62,127 nucleotides of DNA from positions 1 to 62,127 of the forward strand of contig JADBKQ010000012.1 of the NCBI GenBank assembly GCA_014896305.1. Direction: 5' to 3'. The DNA comes from Limnochordaceae bacterium. GTDB taxonomy: Bacteria; Bacillota; Limnochordia; Limnochordales; DUMU01. A program made the translations under genes and the position numbers. Shown one piece after another: positions 25,844-36,013 of the stretch (positions are counted from its first letter, which is position 1; every line of letters begins with the position of its first letter). The notes beneath the pieces were generated by a model. The model was not told where the DNA came from. It did not search any database and saw only the letters and a program-made list of their open reading frames with translations.

Positions 25844-28800
25844 GTGGTTGACTTCGATTGCAAGAGCTTACGCCGAGACGGCCGCCGATTTTTTCTGCGG
25901 GCGGGGGAAATCCACTACTTCCGCATTCCCCGGGCGGAGTGGCGTGATCGCCTGACAAAGGCGAAGCTGGCTGGTCTCAACGCTGTCAGCGTGTATGTGC
26001 CTTGGAATTACCACGAGGTAGCCCCGGGGAAGTATGACTTCACCGGTGAGCGAGACCTCGCCGGCTTCTTGAAATTGTGCCAGGGGCTGGCCCTCGGCGT
26101 ACTGCTTCGCTCAGGGCCCTACATCTGTGCCGAATGGACATTTGGCGGTTTTCCTGAACGACTCGTTGCCATCTCCGACGAGCTGCGCACTTCGTCCCCG
26201 CGCTACCTGGCCGAGGTCGAAGGCTGGATCGATGCCGTGACCCCGCTGATCCTCCGATACTCGCAGGACGTGGGAGGGCCGATCATGATGGTTCAGCTGG
26301 AGAACGAGTACGGCAGCTTCGGAGACGACTCAGCTTACCTGAATTGGCTGCGGGATGCCTATCGTCGGCGAGGGGTCACCCTGCCCTTGTATACCTGCGA
26401 TGGTTTGGACCTGGTTGAACGGGGGAGCGTCCCTGGCGGGCTTGCCTGCATCAACTTGGGTGCAGACGTGCGCCGGCACGCCCAGTATATCCGGCAGGTG
26501 CGTTCCGAACAGCCGGCGATCGCCTCGGAGTTCTGGGCCGGCTGGTTCGACGCCTGGGGTCATCCCAGCGTGCTGAATGAGGGGGCGACTGCCGTTCACG
26601 CTCGCACATTGATGGAGCTACTGGCCTACTTCGACGGCTACAACATCTACATGTGGTCGGGCGGGACGAACTTCGGGAATACGGCTGGGTGCACGGTGGG
26701 AAGCACGCCTTACTTTGTCACGACCTCGTACGATTACGGGGCGCCGGTAGGGGAGACGGGAGTTCTGCGGGATGGGTATTTCAGCTATCGCCGGGTGAAC
26801 CTTTTGGGTATGGCGTTAGAGCCCGTCCTGGCAGCGGCAGGAGCGCCCCGGGAGTTGCCAGCCACGCCTGGGTTGCGGCTTGTGGAGCGTTCCGCTGTGG
26901 ATGAAGGCAAGGGCCGGGTGATCTTTGTTTTCAACGATTCGGAGCAGGCTGCCTGTGCCTTTGTTGACGGACACACGGTCTTGCTGCAGGCTGGGGAGAC
27001 GGCTGCTGTCGTCGAAGACCTGCGTCTTCCTGGCCCACTCCGGATAGCTTGGTCTTCCCTTCCTTTGGCAGCTATCGGATTCGATGGTGGTGGCGGCATG
27101 AGTCCAGCAATGCCTGCGGACCGGACGGTCATGGTGATTGGTTACCTGTCTCGAGGTATGAACGGTCGCCAGTTGAACCTCCGGTCAGCCCCAGGGCAAC
27201 CGATCGAGGTTGAAAGAGCTCGGAGGGAACGGGCGGAGTCCGGAAGACTGGTTCACGCCGGTTACGAGCATCGAGAGTTGGCAATGGAGCTTGCCGAGAG
27301 TGATGGCGACATGGACGCCGAGGACTCTTGGACCCATTTGGCTTTGGAGTTTACGTATGACGAAGACAAGCATGGCATTCAGATCCAGCTAGGTTTTGCA
27401 GCACCGGGCGAGCGGCTGGCAGTCTCGCGCACAACTTCCCGCCCGAGCGGTGGGGTCGGCGCGGTTACCTCCAATGACCATAGCAGGCAAACCCATCATG
27501 AGAGCAGGGATGATGAAGGTAACGAACAGTGCGCCGGAGCTGGTTCGAGGGTTGGAGATCGTACCTGTACCGTGCGGGTCAAGGTCGGCGACTGGACCTA
27601 CATACTTCAGGTGTTGACGGAAGAGCAGTTGGACCAGACTTGGATCTGGCCTTCGACTTGCCGCAAGTACGAAGAATGGCCTGCCTTGCGGATCGTCCCT
27701 GCCAATGGAAACGGAGGGGGCAGCCGAGTTCCTTCGCCGATATTGACGGCACCCGCGGGTGAAGCAGGCGGTGCCAGGGGAGCGGGAGTCCCCGTTTCGC
27801 CGGGCGGAGAAGTTGGAAGCGGCGGGACGTTAAGATCAGGGCGGGAAAGGGAACTGGACCTGGCATGGGATATGGGGAGTGCCCGTACGCCAGTTGCTGA
27901 GCTCCGAAGCCGTCACATCGCACAGCTCGGCCCTTCTTCGTATCTGGACGTTGTTGGCTTTCGAGCGGAGAACACTTCGTACTTTTGGTACGAGACGACC
28001 TGGTACTGTCCACCGGACTTCCCGACGGGCAGCAACCTCGCCCTTCCAGTCGTGGGGGACAGGGCTCTTATCTTTCTCGACGGCGCATGGATAGGCAACG
28101 TTGGTTGGGACGTCGCACGGTTTGTTGCGACGCATTCTCTCTGCTCCCACCCCGGACCACACCGTTTAGCGATTCTCGTGGAGGCCCTGGGATGGTACAA
28201 CTTCGGCCACCACCTGGCGAAACCAAACCTGGTGGGGCGCAAGGGCCTTGGGTTTCCTGTGTATGTAGGAGGCATGCAGCAGTCGCTTAGATTGGAGTCG
28301 ACTGGCATCCTCGGCAGCGAGAGTTTCCGAAATAGCTACCGGTCGTCATGGTCTCTCTCGACCTCCGCCCATGTCTTCCTTTTCGTTAAGGGGATCATGG
28401 TCAGCCGCCTGCGCTTACGGATAGACGGCGCGCCGGTGGATACACCCACTTCGGCTCCGTACACGGATCGATATGAGATGTTTGACCTGGGGACCATGGG
28501 CAAGGGTGAGCATCGCCTCGTGATCGGGGTCGTAGATACGCCGCTTGTCAATGATCCTGTTGGTGATCCTGCAGCTGACGTCATCGTCTGCCCGCTTGGG
28601 AGCGAGATACCAGGACCGTGGCAGGTCTATCCGGAAAGCATTCCGGCTGAATGGAAGCCGGGTGCTGCTCCGGGGGCTGATGACTCGCACGCCACTGCTG
28701 GGATCAGGACCCCACCTGTCCCCGCACATCCTGCCCAGCCCGGCACCGATGGCAGGGTGACGCACAGAGGCGAAGAGGCACGGTTTCCCAGGTATTTCCG

Positions 28801-29065
28801 CACCTTCTTGCCGGCGAAGGACAAAGCGCTCCTGCTGAAGCCAAACGGGCTGAGCAATGGGATCATATGGGTCAATCGCCGTTGGCTTGGCCGCTATCGG
28901 CAGGGCGGGCCTCAAAGGGAGTATTACGTTCCCTCCTCCTGGCTGTACTCCGACCGCCCGAACGAACTGGTCATTTTCGATGAAGAAGGGAGGTGGCCTG
29001 CCGCGTTTCAGGTGACGCAATTGGTCGGGACGAGCGTGCCAGAACCGTCGGCGGCAATGGGGTAA
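25844..29065 (+). CDS. GH35 beta-galactosidase
   Basis: The catalytic domain is clear: SLRRDGRRFFLRAGEIHYFR, PWNYHEVAPGKYDF, RSGPYICAEWTFGGFP, MMVQLENEYGSFG with the acid/base Glu, ASEFWAGWFDAWG with the nucleophile Glu, and MWSGGTNFGNTAG. Beta-sandwich domains follow and the end (PNGLSNGIIWVNRRWLGRY, then a YYVPSSWL block) is typical of GH35. GTG 25844 is chosen because GGGAGG lies 10 bp before it and family sequence starts there; the frame is open back to 25325 through unrelated remnants. Two low-complexity insertions interrupt the non-catalytic domains (about 27415-27575 and 27705-27850). No signal peptide is visible, so it probably acts in the cytoplasm on imported galactosides. Confidence 0.92.
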   Translation: MVDFDCKSLRRDGRRFFLRAGEIHYFRIPRAEWRDRLTKAKLAGLNAVSVYVPWNYHEVAPGKYDFTGERDLAGFLKLCQGLALGVLLRSGPYICAEWTFGGFPERLVAISDELRTSSPRYLAEVEGWIDAVTPLILRYSQDVGGPIMMVQLENEYGSFGDDSAYLNWLRDAYRRRGVTLPLYTCDGLDLVERGSVPGGLACINLGADVRRHAQYIRQVRSEQPAIASEFWAGWFDAWGHPSVLNEGATAVHARTLMELLAYFDGYNIYMWSGGTNFGNTAGCTVGSTPYFVTTSYDYGAPVGETGVLRDGYFSYRRVNLLGMALEPVLAAAGAPRELPATPGLRLVERSAVDEGKGRVIFVFNDSEQAACAFVDGHTVLLQAGETAAVVEDLRLPGPLRIAWSSLPLAAIGFDGGGGMSPAMPADRTVMVIGYLSRGMNGRQLNLRSAPGQPIEVERARRERAESGRLVHAGYEHRELAMELAESDGDMDAEDSWTHLALEFTYDEDKHGIQIQLGFAAPGERLAVSRTTSRPSGGVGAVTSNDHSRQTHHESRDDEGNEQCAGAGSRVGDRTCTVRVKVGDWTYILQVLTEEQLDQTWIWPSTCRKYEEWPALRIVPANGNGGGSRVPSPILTAPAGEAGGARGAGVPVSPGGEVGSGGTLRSGRERELDLAWDMGSARTPVAELRSRHIAQLGPSSYLDVVGFRAENTSYFWYETTWYCPPDFPTGSNLALPVVGDRALIFLDGAWIGNVGWDVARFVATHSLCSHPGPHRLAILVEALGWYNFGHHLAKPNLVGRKGLGFPVYVGGMQQSLRLESTGILGSESFRNSYRSSWSLSTSAHVFLFVKGIMVSRLRLRIDGAPVDTPTSAPYTDRYEMFDLGTMGKGEHRLVIGVVDTPLVNDPVGDPAADVIVCPLGSEIPGPWQVYPESIPAEWKPGAAPGADDSHATAGIRTPPVPAHPAQPGTDGRVTHRGEEARFPRYFRTFLPAKDKALLLKPNGLSNGIIWVNRRWLGRYRQGGPQREYYVPSSWLYSDRPNELVIFDEEGRWPAAFQVTQLVGTSVPEPSAAMG

Positions 29066-29247
29066 CGGTCCAGACTGGGGTGCCAGCGACTCTATCCGGA
29101 GAGCTGGAGGCGGCATGGATCCGTCAGGGGGGATGAGCCTGTACGGAAGCAGTCAAGAGTCGGTATCCGAGGATGAGATTGCAGTGAAGTAGTGGAAAGT
29201 CGAGGGAAGGGGCTGCGTCGAAACCGTAGTAAAGGAGACGATGGTGC

Positions 29248-30540
29248 ATGAGCACAGTGAGGAGAATTCTCTCTTGTGTCGCCATGGTCGTTGCGGTTGC
29301 ACTTCCGTGCGTTGGGTCGACAGCTCTTGCGAAGACGGTGATCACGTTTTGGTCGGTGAGCTATCCAACTGAGTGGCAGAGCGTGATCAATTCCCAACTG
29401 ATACCCGCTTTCGAGAAGGCGAATCCCGACATTCAGGTCAATCACGTGCCCATTACTTGGGATACACTGGGCGACAAATTGACTGTCGGCATTGCTACTG
29501 GCACAGCTCCAGATCTTGTTCACTATGGCGGCAGCGGCATCTTTACGGAGTCGATGCAAAACCGCTGGTATCCGTTGAACGACTTCATGAAGGACTGGAA
29601 GGACAAGGACCAGTTCGAACCAGCGGTCTGGTCACTGTACTCGCGCAACGGCCTCTACTATGGCATCCCATTGCAAATATCTCCCCGCGGGATAGCTTAC
29701 AACAAGCGATTATTGTCTGATATGGGACTGAATCCCGACCAAACACCGAAGAGCTGGAGTAAGATCATAGACATCGCCCGTAAAGGGACGATAGTAAAGG
29801 GTAACCTCGTTGTGCAGCTTGGCTATGATACATATTGGGATCCCTTCGCGACTGTACAGAATTATGAGCATCTGCTGGTACAAGCGGGCGGTTCCCCGGT
29901 AAGTGAGGACGGTAGGAAGGCGACTTTGAACACAGAGGCCGGTCGGAGCGCTTTTCGCATGTTGAAGGAGCTGTACGACCTTTCTAACCCGACCGGGCTG
30001 GCGCATCCGGACAAGTACGATGCGTACTTATTTGCCAACGAACAGGCAGTGATGGTACGGGGGTTGGCCTGGACGCTATCCGTCGTTTACTGGACCAATC
30101 GCAAGATGATGAAGGACGTTGGCGTCTTCGCCCCGCAGCAGAGCGAGGCCACCCAGCCTGTCCTTCAGGGAACGGTGGACGGGCTAGCAGTGCCGGCTAC
30201 GTCGAAGCACCCTCGCGAGGCCTTCTTGTTCGCCACCTTTTTGGCCAACAGGGAGAACTCTTACCGCTACAACGAGTATGCGGGTGGTGTCAGCCCGCGG
30301 CGGGATTCGGTAGCCATGGCGGTGCAGGCCGACAGCTACCTGAAGCCGTTCTATCCCTGGTTGCAGTACCTGACGGTGGCGAGCCCGTATCCCTACCAAA
30401 GTGAGGGACTGCTGGACCAACTCAAGCAAGGATTGGCCGGTAAGTTGGCGCCGGAGCAGGTCGTTTTGCAAGGCGAGTCAGAGGCGCAGAAGGCTCTCGA
30501 CAAGTGGTGGAAGGGGTTGCCCACTGCAACGCGGCAATAG
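29248..30540 (+). CDS. Extracellular sugar-binding protein of an ABC transporter (family 1)
   Basis: A signal peptide (RILSCVAMVVAVALPCVGST) precedes TVITFWSVSYPTEWQSVINS, ATGTAPDLVHYGG, YYGIPLQISPRGIAYNKRLL, and the C-terminal FLFATFLANRENSYRYNEYA and SEAQKALDKWWKG, all typical of family 1 solute-binding proteins. ATG 29248 lies 10 bp after AAAGGAG. Length is normal (430 residues) with no insertion. It stands between the GH35 and the GH42-like genes, so it probably binds the oligosaccharide those enzymes act on. The membrane components must be encoded elsewhere. Confidence 0.95.
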   Translation: MSTVRRILSCVAMVVAVALPCVGSTALAKTVITFWSVSYPTEWQSVINSQLIPAFEKANPDIQVNHVPITWDTLGDKLTVGIATGTAPDLVHYGGSGIFTESMQNRWYPLNDFMKDWKDKDQFEPAVWSLYSRNGLYYGIPLQISPRGIAYNKRLLSDMGLNPDQTPKSWSKIIDIARKGTIVKGNLVVQLGYDTYWDPFATVQNYEHLLVQAGGSPVSEDGRKATLNTEAGRSAFRMLKELYDLSNPTGLAHPDKYDAYLFANEQAVMVRGLAWTLSVVYWTNRKMMKDVGVFAPQQSEATQPVLQGTVDGLAVPATSKHPREAFLFATFLANRENSYRYNEYAGGVSPRRDSVAMAVQADSYLKPFYPWLQYLTVASPYPYQSEGLLDQLKQGLAGKLAPEQVVLQGESEAQKALDKWWKGLPTATRQ

Positions 30541-30687
30541 TGGGTATAGTGGGTAGATGTGTACACAGGCAGCGGGAGTAGATGACGAGGTAGTGGAGCG
30601 CGTGCAGGAAGGCGGTCTCGGGTGCAGGCGCAGGCTGTCGTCTGCACCCGGCCCGAGTCGTACGGAGGGGAAGGAGCGGTATGTCAC

Positions 30688-33108
30688 ATGGTGTCCGCGG
30701 CGACGAGACGAAAGACCAGGAGCGCCATGCTCTGGCTACCGGGGGTACTGACCGCCATATGGCTGGCCTGGGCAGTAACGGGCGGAGTTTGTACAGCGTC
30801 AGCGGCGGATCAACGAGAGAGGGTGGTCATGATTGGCTCTCAGGGGGGAGTTCCAACGTTGATGGTAAATGGTAAGCCCTATGGTCCCATGTTCTATACC
30901 GGGGATTACCGCGGGAACATCGACCAAGCCCAAGTGTGGTACCTTTACCAGGGTGGAATGCGCGTATTCTTTGTCTTTGCCAACGCAGAAACCAACGACA
31001 GTCCCGATGACCCAGCGTACAGCCCTCCTTACCGTTGGGTTTTGGCTGACGACTGGCGTGGGTACGAGAAGCTGGACCAGCGCATTCATTCGCTCCTGCA
31101 AGTGGCTCCCGACGCCAAAGTGATCATCAGGGTGTGGTTTCCGGTCCGCCTTGACTTCGGGTTACAGCACCCCGGCGACGTGATCTGGTTTGAGGACGGG
31201 CACAACGGCCCCTGGACCGACCCTTCCACCGCATTCATAAAGGACCCCTCCTGGCCCAGGTATTCCATATATTCGAGCGTGTGGCAGTCCGAGGCCGAGA
31301 ACGGCCTGCGGGCCTTGATCGCTCATGTGCGGGCAGCCGACTACTCCGACCATGTCGTCGGCTACATGCTCACTGCCGGCGCATACGGAGAGTGGTACCC
31401 CTTCGGTGATACCGGGGGTCAAGCGACAGACTTCAGCCCAGCAGCAGTGGACGCCTTCCGCACGTGGCTGCAGCAGAAATACGGAACTGACGAAGCTCTA
31501 CGACAGGCTTGGAATGATCCCAGCGTGACACTGGGAGGGGTCACCATTCCGACCCGTCAGCAGCGAGACGTCTACGACTATTTTGGGTCGTTTCTGGAAC
31601 TGCCGCGGCGCCAGTACATTTTCGACTATTACAGCTTCTGCAGCGACTGGAAGGCTCGCGTGATCGGCAGTCTGGCTCGAGTGGTGAAAGAGGAAACGGA
31701 TGGCAAGGCCCTGGTTGGAGCCTTCTACGGTGACCTCCAGAACGTTCAGTACCTGGAATCGGGGTTCTCGCTCTTTCGGCGCTTGCTCAACGATCCAGCC
31801 ATCGATTTCTGGTCAGCCCCGCCCACGTATGAGAATCGAGGACCAGGTGGCACGCCGACGATCCGTTTTCCTTTGGAAACTCTGAAACTCCATGGCAAGC
31901 TTTGGATAGACGAGACCGACGCCCGCACCGTTGGAGCAGGCCCGGCGGAGGTTCGGTTCGGGGCTCCTGCTTCGTTGCAGGAGTCAGTGGAAGAACTACG
32001 CAAATTCTACTCGCTCATCCTGACCAGGGGTGTAACTGGATACTGGTTTGAGCAATCCCCCGGCTGGTACGCGAGTCCTACGATCCGCGAAGCCATGGCA
32101 CAGATGCAGCAGATTGGGCAGATAGGCGTCCAGCTTCCGAGGCAATCGGCCACCGATGTTGCCGTGATCGTGGACCAGGAGAGTCTCCTAGTCACTAAGA
32201 ATAAGATCACGACCGAACTGGTCGACAAATTGAAGGTGGACGAGCTCTTCCGTATGGGCACTCCTCCGGATTTCTACGAGATGGATGACCTCCGGCAAGC
32301 GGCGAAGAGGGGATACCGGATGTACATCTTCCTCAACGCATTCTTGCTTAACCAGGAGGAGCGCCGAGTGATCGACTCATTGAAGCGAGATGGGAACGTC
32401 CTCGTCTTTTTCTTCGCTCCGGGTCTGGGCGATCCCGACACCAGGCCGGTATGGTCAACCAGTAACAGCGAGAGACTCACCGGCATGCACTTGGCTTATC
32501 GATCCGGCTGGCATACGCTTCAGATGAACCCTACGGCCGCCTATGTGAGCACGCTGGGTGAGATGCCTGCCGGTATTCCTATCGGCCGTTTTTACAGACC
32601 GATAACCACCGGCTTCACTGCCACCCCGGAGAAGCCCCAGTCTCCCCCGCCATCGTATGCCAGCGGGTACTTCTATGTCGACGACCCACAGTCGACAGCA
32701 CTGGCTACCTACGTCGGAACAGCTGACGCCGGTTTTGCCATCCGGCGTTTTCCCGATTGGACATCGGTCTATTTTGGTGGAACGGCTCTGCCTGCCGTTA
32801 CGTTGCGACAGCTGGCACATCTAGCGGGGGCTCACCTGTACGTGGAGGACGACGACGTCATTTACGGAAACCAGTCTTTCTTGGCGTTGTACGTCACGAA
32901 GACAGGCGTGAAGACCGTTTACTTGGCAAAGCCTGCTGATGTTTACGACATGTTCGACGATCACCTGATAGGCGCGGGCATCGATCATTTCCAATTTGAC
33001 GCGGAGGCAAACAGTACGCATTTATTCTTCATCGGCAAGATGAGTGACCTGGAGAGTGCCTCCAAGTCGCAGGAAGGGAGTAGTGCGAGTGCTGCGCTCG
33101 AGGAGTAA
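30688..33108 (+). CDS. Secreted GH42-like glycoside hydrolase (clan GH-A)
   Basis: After a signal peptide (LTAIWLAWAVTGGVCTASAA) the protein has a TIM-barrel pattern: LMVNGKPYGPMFYTGDYRGN, KVIIRVWFPVRLDF, VGYMLTAGAYGEWYPFGDTG with a likely acid/base Glu, FRTWLQQKYGTDEALRQAWN (typical of GH42), and KLWIDETDARTVG with a likely nucleophile Glu. A GATase-like domain (VAVIVDQESLLV) and a beta domain follow, as in GH42 enzymes. Substrate is unknown; beta-galactoside is the default guess. ATG 30688 has AAGGAG 11 bp upstream; the frame is open to 30622. The 3' end overlaps the LacI regulator by about 20 bp, so the two are co-transcribed. Confidence 0.75.
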   Translation: MVSAATRRKTRSAMLWLPGVLTAIWLAWAVTGGVCTASAADQRERVVMIGSQGGVPTLMVNGKPYGPMFYTGDYRGNIDQAQVWYLYQGGMRVFFVFANAETNDSPDDPAYSPPYRWVLADDWRGYEKLDQRIHSLLQVAPDAKVIIRVWFPVRLDFGLQHPGDVIWFEDGHNGPWTDPSTAFIKDPSWPRYSIYSSVWQSEAENGLRALIAHVRAADYSDHVVGYMLTAGAYGEWYPFGDTGGQATDFSPAAVDAFRTWLQQKYGTDEALRQAWNDPSVTLGGVTIPTRQQRDVYDYFGSFLELPRRQYIFDYYSFCSDWKARVIGSLARVVKEETDGKALVGAFYGDLQNVQYLESGFSLFRRLLNDPAIDFWSAPPTYENRGPGGTPTIRFPLETLKLHGKLWIDETDARTVGAGPAEVRFGAPASLQESVEELRKFYSLILTRGVTGYWFEQSPGWYASPTIREAMAQMQQIGQIGVQLPRQSATDVAVIVDQESLLVTKNKITTELVDKLKVDELFRMGTPPDFYEMDDLRQAAKRGYRMYIFLNAFLLNQEERRVIDSLKRDGNVLVFFFAPGLGDPDTRPVWSTSNSERLTGMHLAYRSGWHTLQMNPTAAYVSTLGEMPAGIPIGRFYRPITTGFTATPEKPQSPPPSYASGYFYVDDPQSTALATYVGTADAGFAIRRFPDWTSVYFGGTALPAVTLRQLAHLAGAHLYVEDDDVIYGNQSFLALYVTKTGVKTVYLAKPADVYDMFDDHLIGAGIDHFQFDAEANSTHLFFIGKMSDLESASKSQEGSSASAALEE

Positions 33109-34270
33109 TCGGGTCACCATGGCCGACGTGGCCGCGAAGGCGGGTGTTTCGTCCTCCACCGTATCCAGAGCTTTGCGGGGCGTGTACGGTGTTGATGCAC
33201 GAACCAAAGAGGCAGTGCTTAAGGCCGCGCGAGAGCTGCGCTTCGACGGTCCCGATTGGTTTGCTCAGGGACTCAAGACCGGCCGGTCTCCAGTGATAGG
33301 GGTCCACATCGAGAGCTTCCGCAACTCTTACTACGGTGAACTTGCGGAGGCGATTGAGGGTACGGCACGCGAGCATGGCTTCTTGGTGGTCCTCAGCGCT
33401 GCTTCCAATGAGGGAGTCGAAGATGAAGAGGTGGTGAGGCACTTCCTGCGGACACGGGTGGCCGGGCTGATCCGTATGCCTCTGCGAACCGACGGAGCTC
33501 GCCGGCTGTGCAAGAGCCTGGTGGAACGGGGCTCGGTGGTCGTCGTCGTCGGGGACGACATGACGGAGAGTGATTTCCATCTCGTAGGGGTGGACACCCT
33601 TTCTGGGGCACAGGCCGCCGTTAGACACCTTTACGAACTCGGCCACCGCGAGATCGCCTTCCTCAGTCGGCAGCTCAGCTCGGACCGGTACGCCGGCTAC
33701 CGTGCGGAGATTCACAAGTACGGGCTGCTGGAGCTGCCCTATTTCATTCCAAGTGGCCCGTCGTTTGTTCGCAATGCCTATGAAACTGCACTACGTTTGC
33801 TGGACTCACCGACGAGGCCCACTGCTGTCTTGGCTTTTAACGATCTGATAGCGGTACAGGTGCTGCAAGCTGCTCATGAACGGGGGATTTCCGTTCCCGA
33901 GGAGCTCTCCATCGTCGGTTTTGACGATACGTCTGAGGCCCAGCTGGTTCAGCCGCCGCTGACCACCGTGGAGATACCCAAGGCCGAGATCGGACGAAAG
34001 GCAGTGGAGATCGTGATCAAAGGCATTCATGGCCAGGCCCAGGCCCAGAGACATGGTCGAAACCACGGTCACAGACCAACCATGCCCTTGGGCGAGTCAC
34101 ATTCCTCTGGCTTCGGCCCAGGCCAGGATGAAACCCAGGTTGACATCTGTGCCCACGGTTCGACTGGTGATAGCGGGCTTGTGGAGCCTGAAACTGGGGG
34201 CGAAAACGAACGCATCATACTTCCTTGTATTCTCAAGGTGCGGGGATCAACGGCGCCTGTCAATGTGTAG
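33089..34270 (+). CDS. LacI-family transcriptional regulator
   Basis: The N-terminal helix-turn-helix VTMADVAAKAGVSSSTVSRA with hinge RELRFDGP is followed by the sugar-binding core: VIGVHIESFRNSYYGELAEA, AGLIRMPL, VGVDTLSGAQAAVRHLYELG, PTAVLAFNDLIAVQVLQAAH and IVGFDDTSEAQLVQPPLTTV. The normal end (ERIILPCILKVRGSTAPV) is displaced by an insertion of about 60 residues rich in His, Gly and Gln (about 34026-34220). GTG 33089 is 8 bp after AAGGGAG; GTG 33083 is also possible. It overlaps the GH42-like gene and probably represses the surrounding glycan genes. Confidence 0.93.
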   Translation: MLRSRSNRVTMADVAAKAGVSSSTVSRALRGVYGVDARTKEAVLKAARELRFDGPDWFAQGLKTGRSPVIGVHIESFRNSYYGELAEAIEGTAREHGFLVVLSAASNEGVEDEEVVRHFLRTRVAGLIRMPLRTDGARRLCKSLVERGSVVVVVGDDMTESDFHLVGVDTLSGAQAAVRHLYELGHREIAFLSRQLSSDRYAGYRAEIHKYGLLELPYFIPSGPSFVRNAYETALRLLDSPTRPTAVLAFNDLIAVQVLQAAHERGISVPEELSIVGFDDTSEAQLVQPPLTTVEIPKAEIGRKAVEIVIKGIHGQAQAQRHGRNHGHRPTMPLGESHSSGFGPGQDETQVDICAHGSTGDSGLVEPETGGENERIILPCILKVRGSTAPVNV

Positions 34271-34359
34271 CAGGACAAAGGGGGTGATCGCTGAGAGCTC
34301 GGCTGGCCGAAGTAGGGTATCGGTGGGACTGAGGAAAACTCGGGCAAGGAGGAATGCGC

Positions 34360-35751
34360 ATGGTCGCCAAGTCCATGCTGTCGCGCGGGTGGGCGACAGC
34401 GATCGTTGCACAGAGATTGCACGCAACGCGACTTTTGGTTGCAGCTATCTTCGTCGTCGCTCTCGTTGCTGCTGCACTTCCGTTGCAGGCAGCGTCGCCT
34501 ACCATAGTCTTCTCCGGTTGGGGCAGCCCTAATGAGCTTGAAGGGTATGTACGGGAGCTCACGGCATTTGGGAAGGCATACCCGCAAGACCAGGTTCGCT
34601 TTCGAACGCAGCTACTCGACTGGAATAGCTATCGTGACAAACTCCTGATTCAAGCGGCATCAGGTACTTTGCCTGACGTTATGAACGTGCCCGGAGGATA
34701 TTTCGGCGAATTGGCTAAGTCCGGGGCTTTCCTGGATCTTCGTCCACTCATCCAAAGGGACAAACTCGATGTCTCCCAGTTTCGTCCCGGTGCTCTAGAA
34801 CACTTGACCTTTGACGGGAAGGTCTATGGACTACCGTCGGGGTCTGTTGGAACCTGGCCCGTCACAGCGGGATCGCTGCTAATGTACAATAGGGATATCT
34901 TTGATCAGTCCGGGTTATCATACCCACAGTATGACTGGTCCTGGAATGAGTTTTTAACTGTCTCTCGCAAGCTCACTAAAGACACCAATGGAGATGGAAA
35001 GCCGGAGATCTGGGGCACGAATATTGGTTCTAGCGTGTGGGACAGTACCTATCCCCAGGTGATCTGGACGTTTGGTGGCCGCTTCTTGAATGACGAAGGC
35101 ACGGAGTCACTGCTCGACTCGGCAGCTGTGGTAGATGCTGTCCAATTTTTGTACGACCTGACTGCGAGGTACAAGGTTTCACCCCCAATCAACCAGAGTT
35201 CCGGTGATATCCAGGTTCCCTTTGAACAAGGGAGTGTTGGAATGGCTGTAGACTGGTATGGGCGCGCGTATTACTTGGCGCAGCACCGGCCTTTCAGTAT
35301 GGGCTTCAGCATCGTGCCCAAGGGACCTGGGGGCTACGGGATCTTTGCTGGGGTCGCTGGACCGCCTCACGCCTATGCCATTGCTGCCAATACGAGAAAT
35401 CCGGAGCTTGCCTGGAAGGTCGTAAAGTTTCTGGTTACGTCGCCAGAGGCACTCAGAGCCCGCGGTGTCGGTGCTGTGGATGGAGTGACCTGGAAGTCGT
35501 TGGTGCCTGTCTATGCAGAGATGATCCCCGCAAACCAACGGGACGTGTGGGAAGCGCTGGTGCGCACAGGAACCTACGCCGTACCTTCAGCTGGCGATCC
35601 CTTTGGCAACGAGTATGACGAAATAGTAAACCGGATTGTCCCCAAGCGGCTAATGGAGATCTACACCGGCAAGTCGGCAGTTCGCCCGGCCATGGAACGT
35701 GCGAAGGCAGATGTGGATCAGCATCTGAAGGCAGTGGGGCGCAAGCCTTAG
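34360..35751 (+). CDS. Extracellular sugar-binding protein of an ABC transporter (family 1)
   Basis: A signal peptide (LLVAAIFVVALVAAALPLQA) precedes TIVFSGWGSPNELEGYVREL, ASGTLPDVMNVPGGYFGELA, SLLMYNRDIFDQSGLSYPQY, the Ca-like DTNGDGKPEIWG loop, and NPELAWKVVKFLVTSPEALR. ATG 34360 lies 7 bp after AGGAGG; the ATG at 34354 is only 1 bp from it. Third lone sugar-binding protein of the window, placed directly after the LacI regulator. Confidence 0.95.
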   Translation: MVAKSMLSRGWATAIVAQRLHATRLLVAAIFVVALVAAALPLQAASPTIVFSGWGSPNELEGYVRELTAFGKAYPQDQVRFRTQLLDWNSYRDKLLIQAASGTLPDVMNVPGGYFGELAKSGAFLDLRPLIQRDKLDVSQFRPGALEHLTFDGKVYGLPSGSVGTWPVTAGSLLMYNRDIFDQSGLSYPQYDWSWNEFLTVSRKLTKDTNGDGKPEIWGTNIGSSVWDSTYPQVIWTFGGRFLNDEGTESLLDSAAVVDAVQFLYDLTARYKVSPPINQSSGDIQVPFEQGSVGMAVDWYGRAYYLAQHRPFSMGFSIVPKGPGGYGIFAGVAGPPHAYAIAANTRNPELAWKVVKFLVTSPEALRARGVGAVDGVTWKSLVPVYAEMIPANQRDVWEALVRTGTYAVPSAGDPFGNEYDEIVNRIVPKRLMEIYTGKSAVRPAMERAKADVDQHLKAVGRKP

Positions 35752-36013
35752 GATCCTTATACGAAAGGAGCTGGAGGAGATGCAACAAACAAAGCGGTTT
35801 ATCAGCCTCGGTGCAATAATGGCTGGCGTTCTAGGTACTCTCATGTTTGTTATTCCAGTCACTGCTGGAGCTGAGTCGAACCTGATGTTCTCAGACGATT
35901 TCTCTCAAGGTCTCACTAAGTGGCAGGTAGTCTGGGATCCAGGCAAGACCGTCCGCATACAAGACGGCTATCTTGTGATGGGAGCGAATCCTGGCCAAGC
36001 TGAAATACGGATC

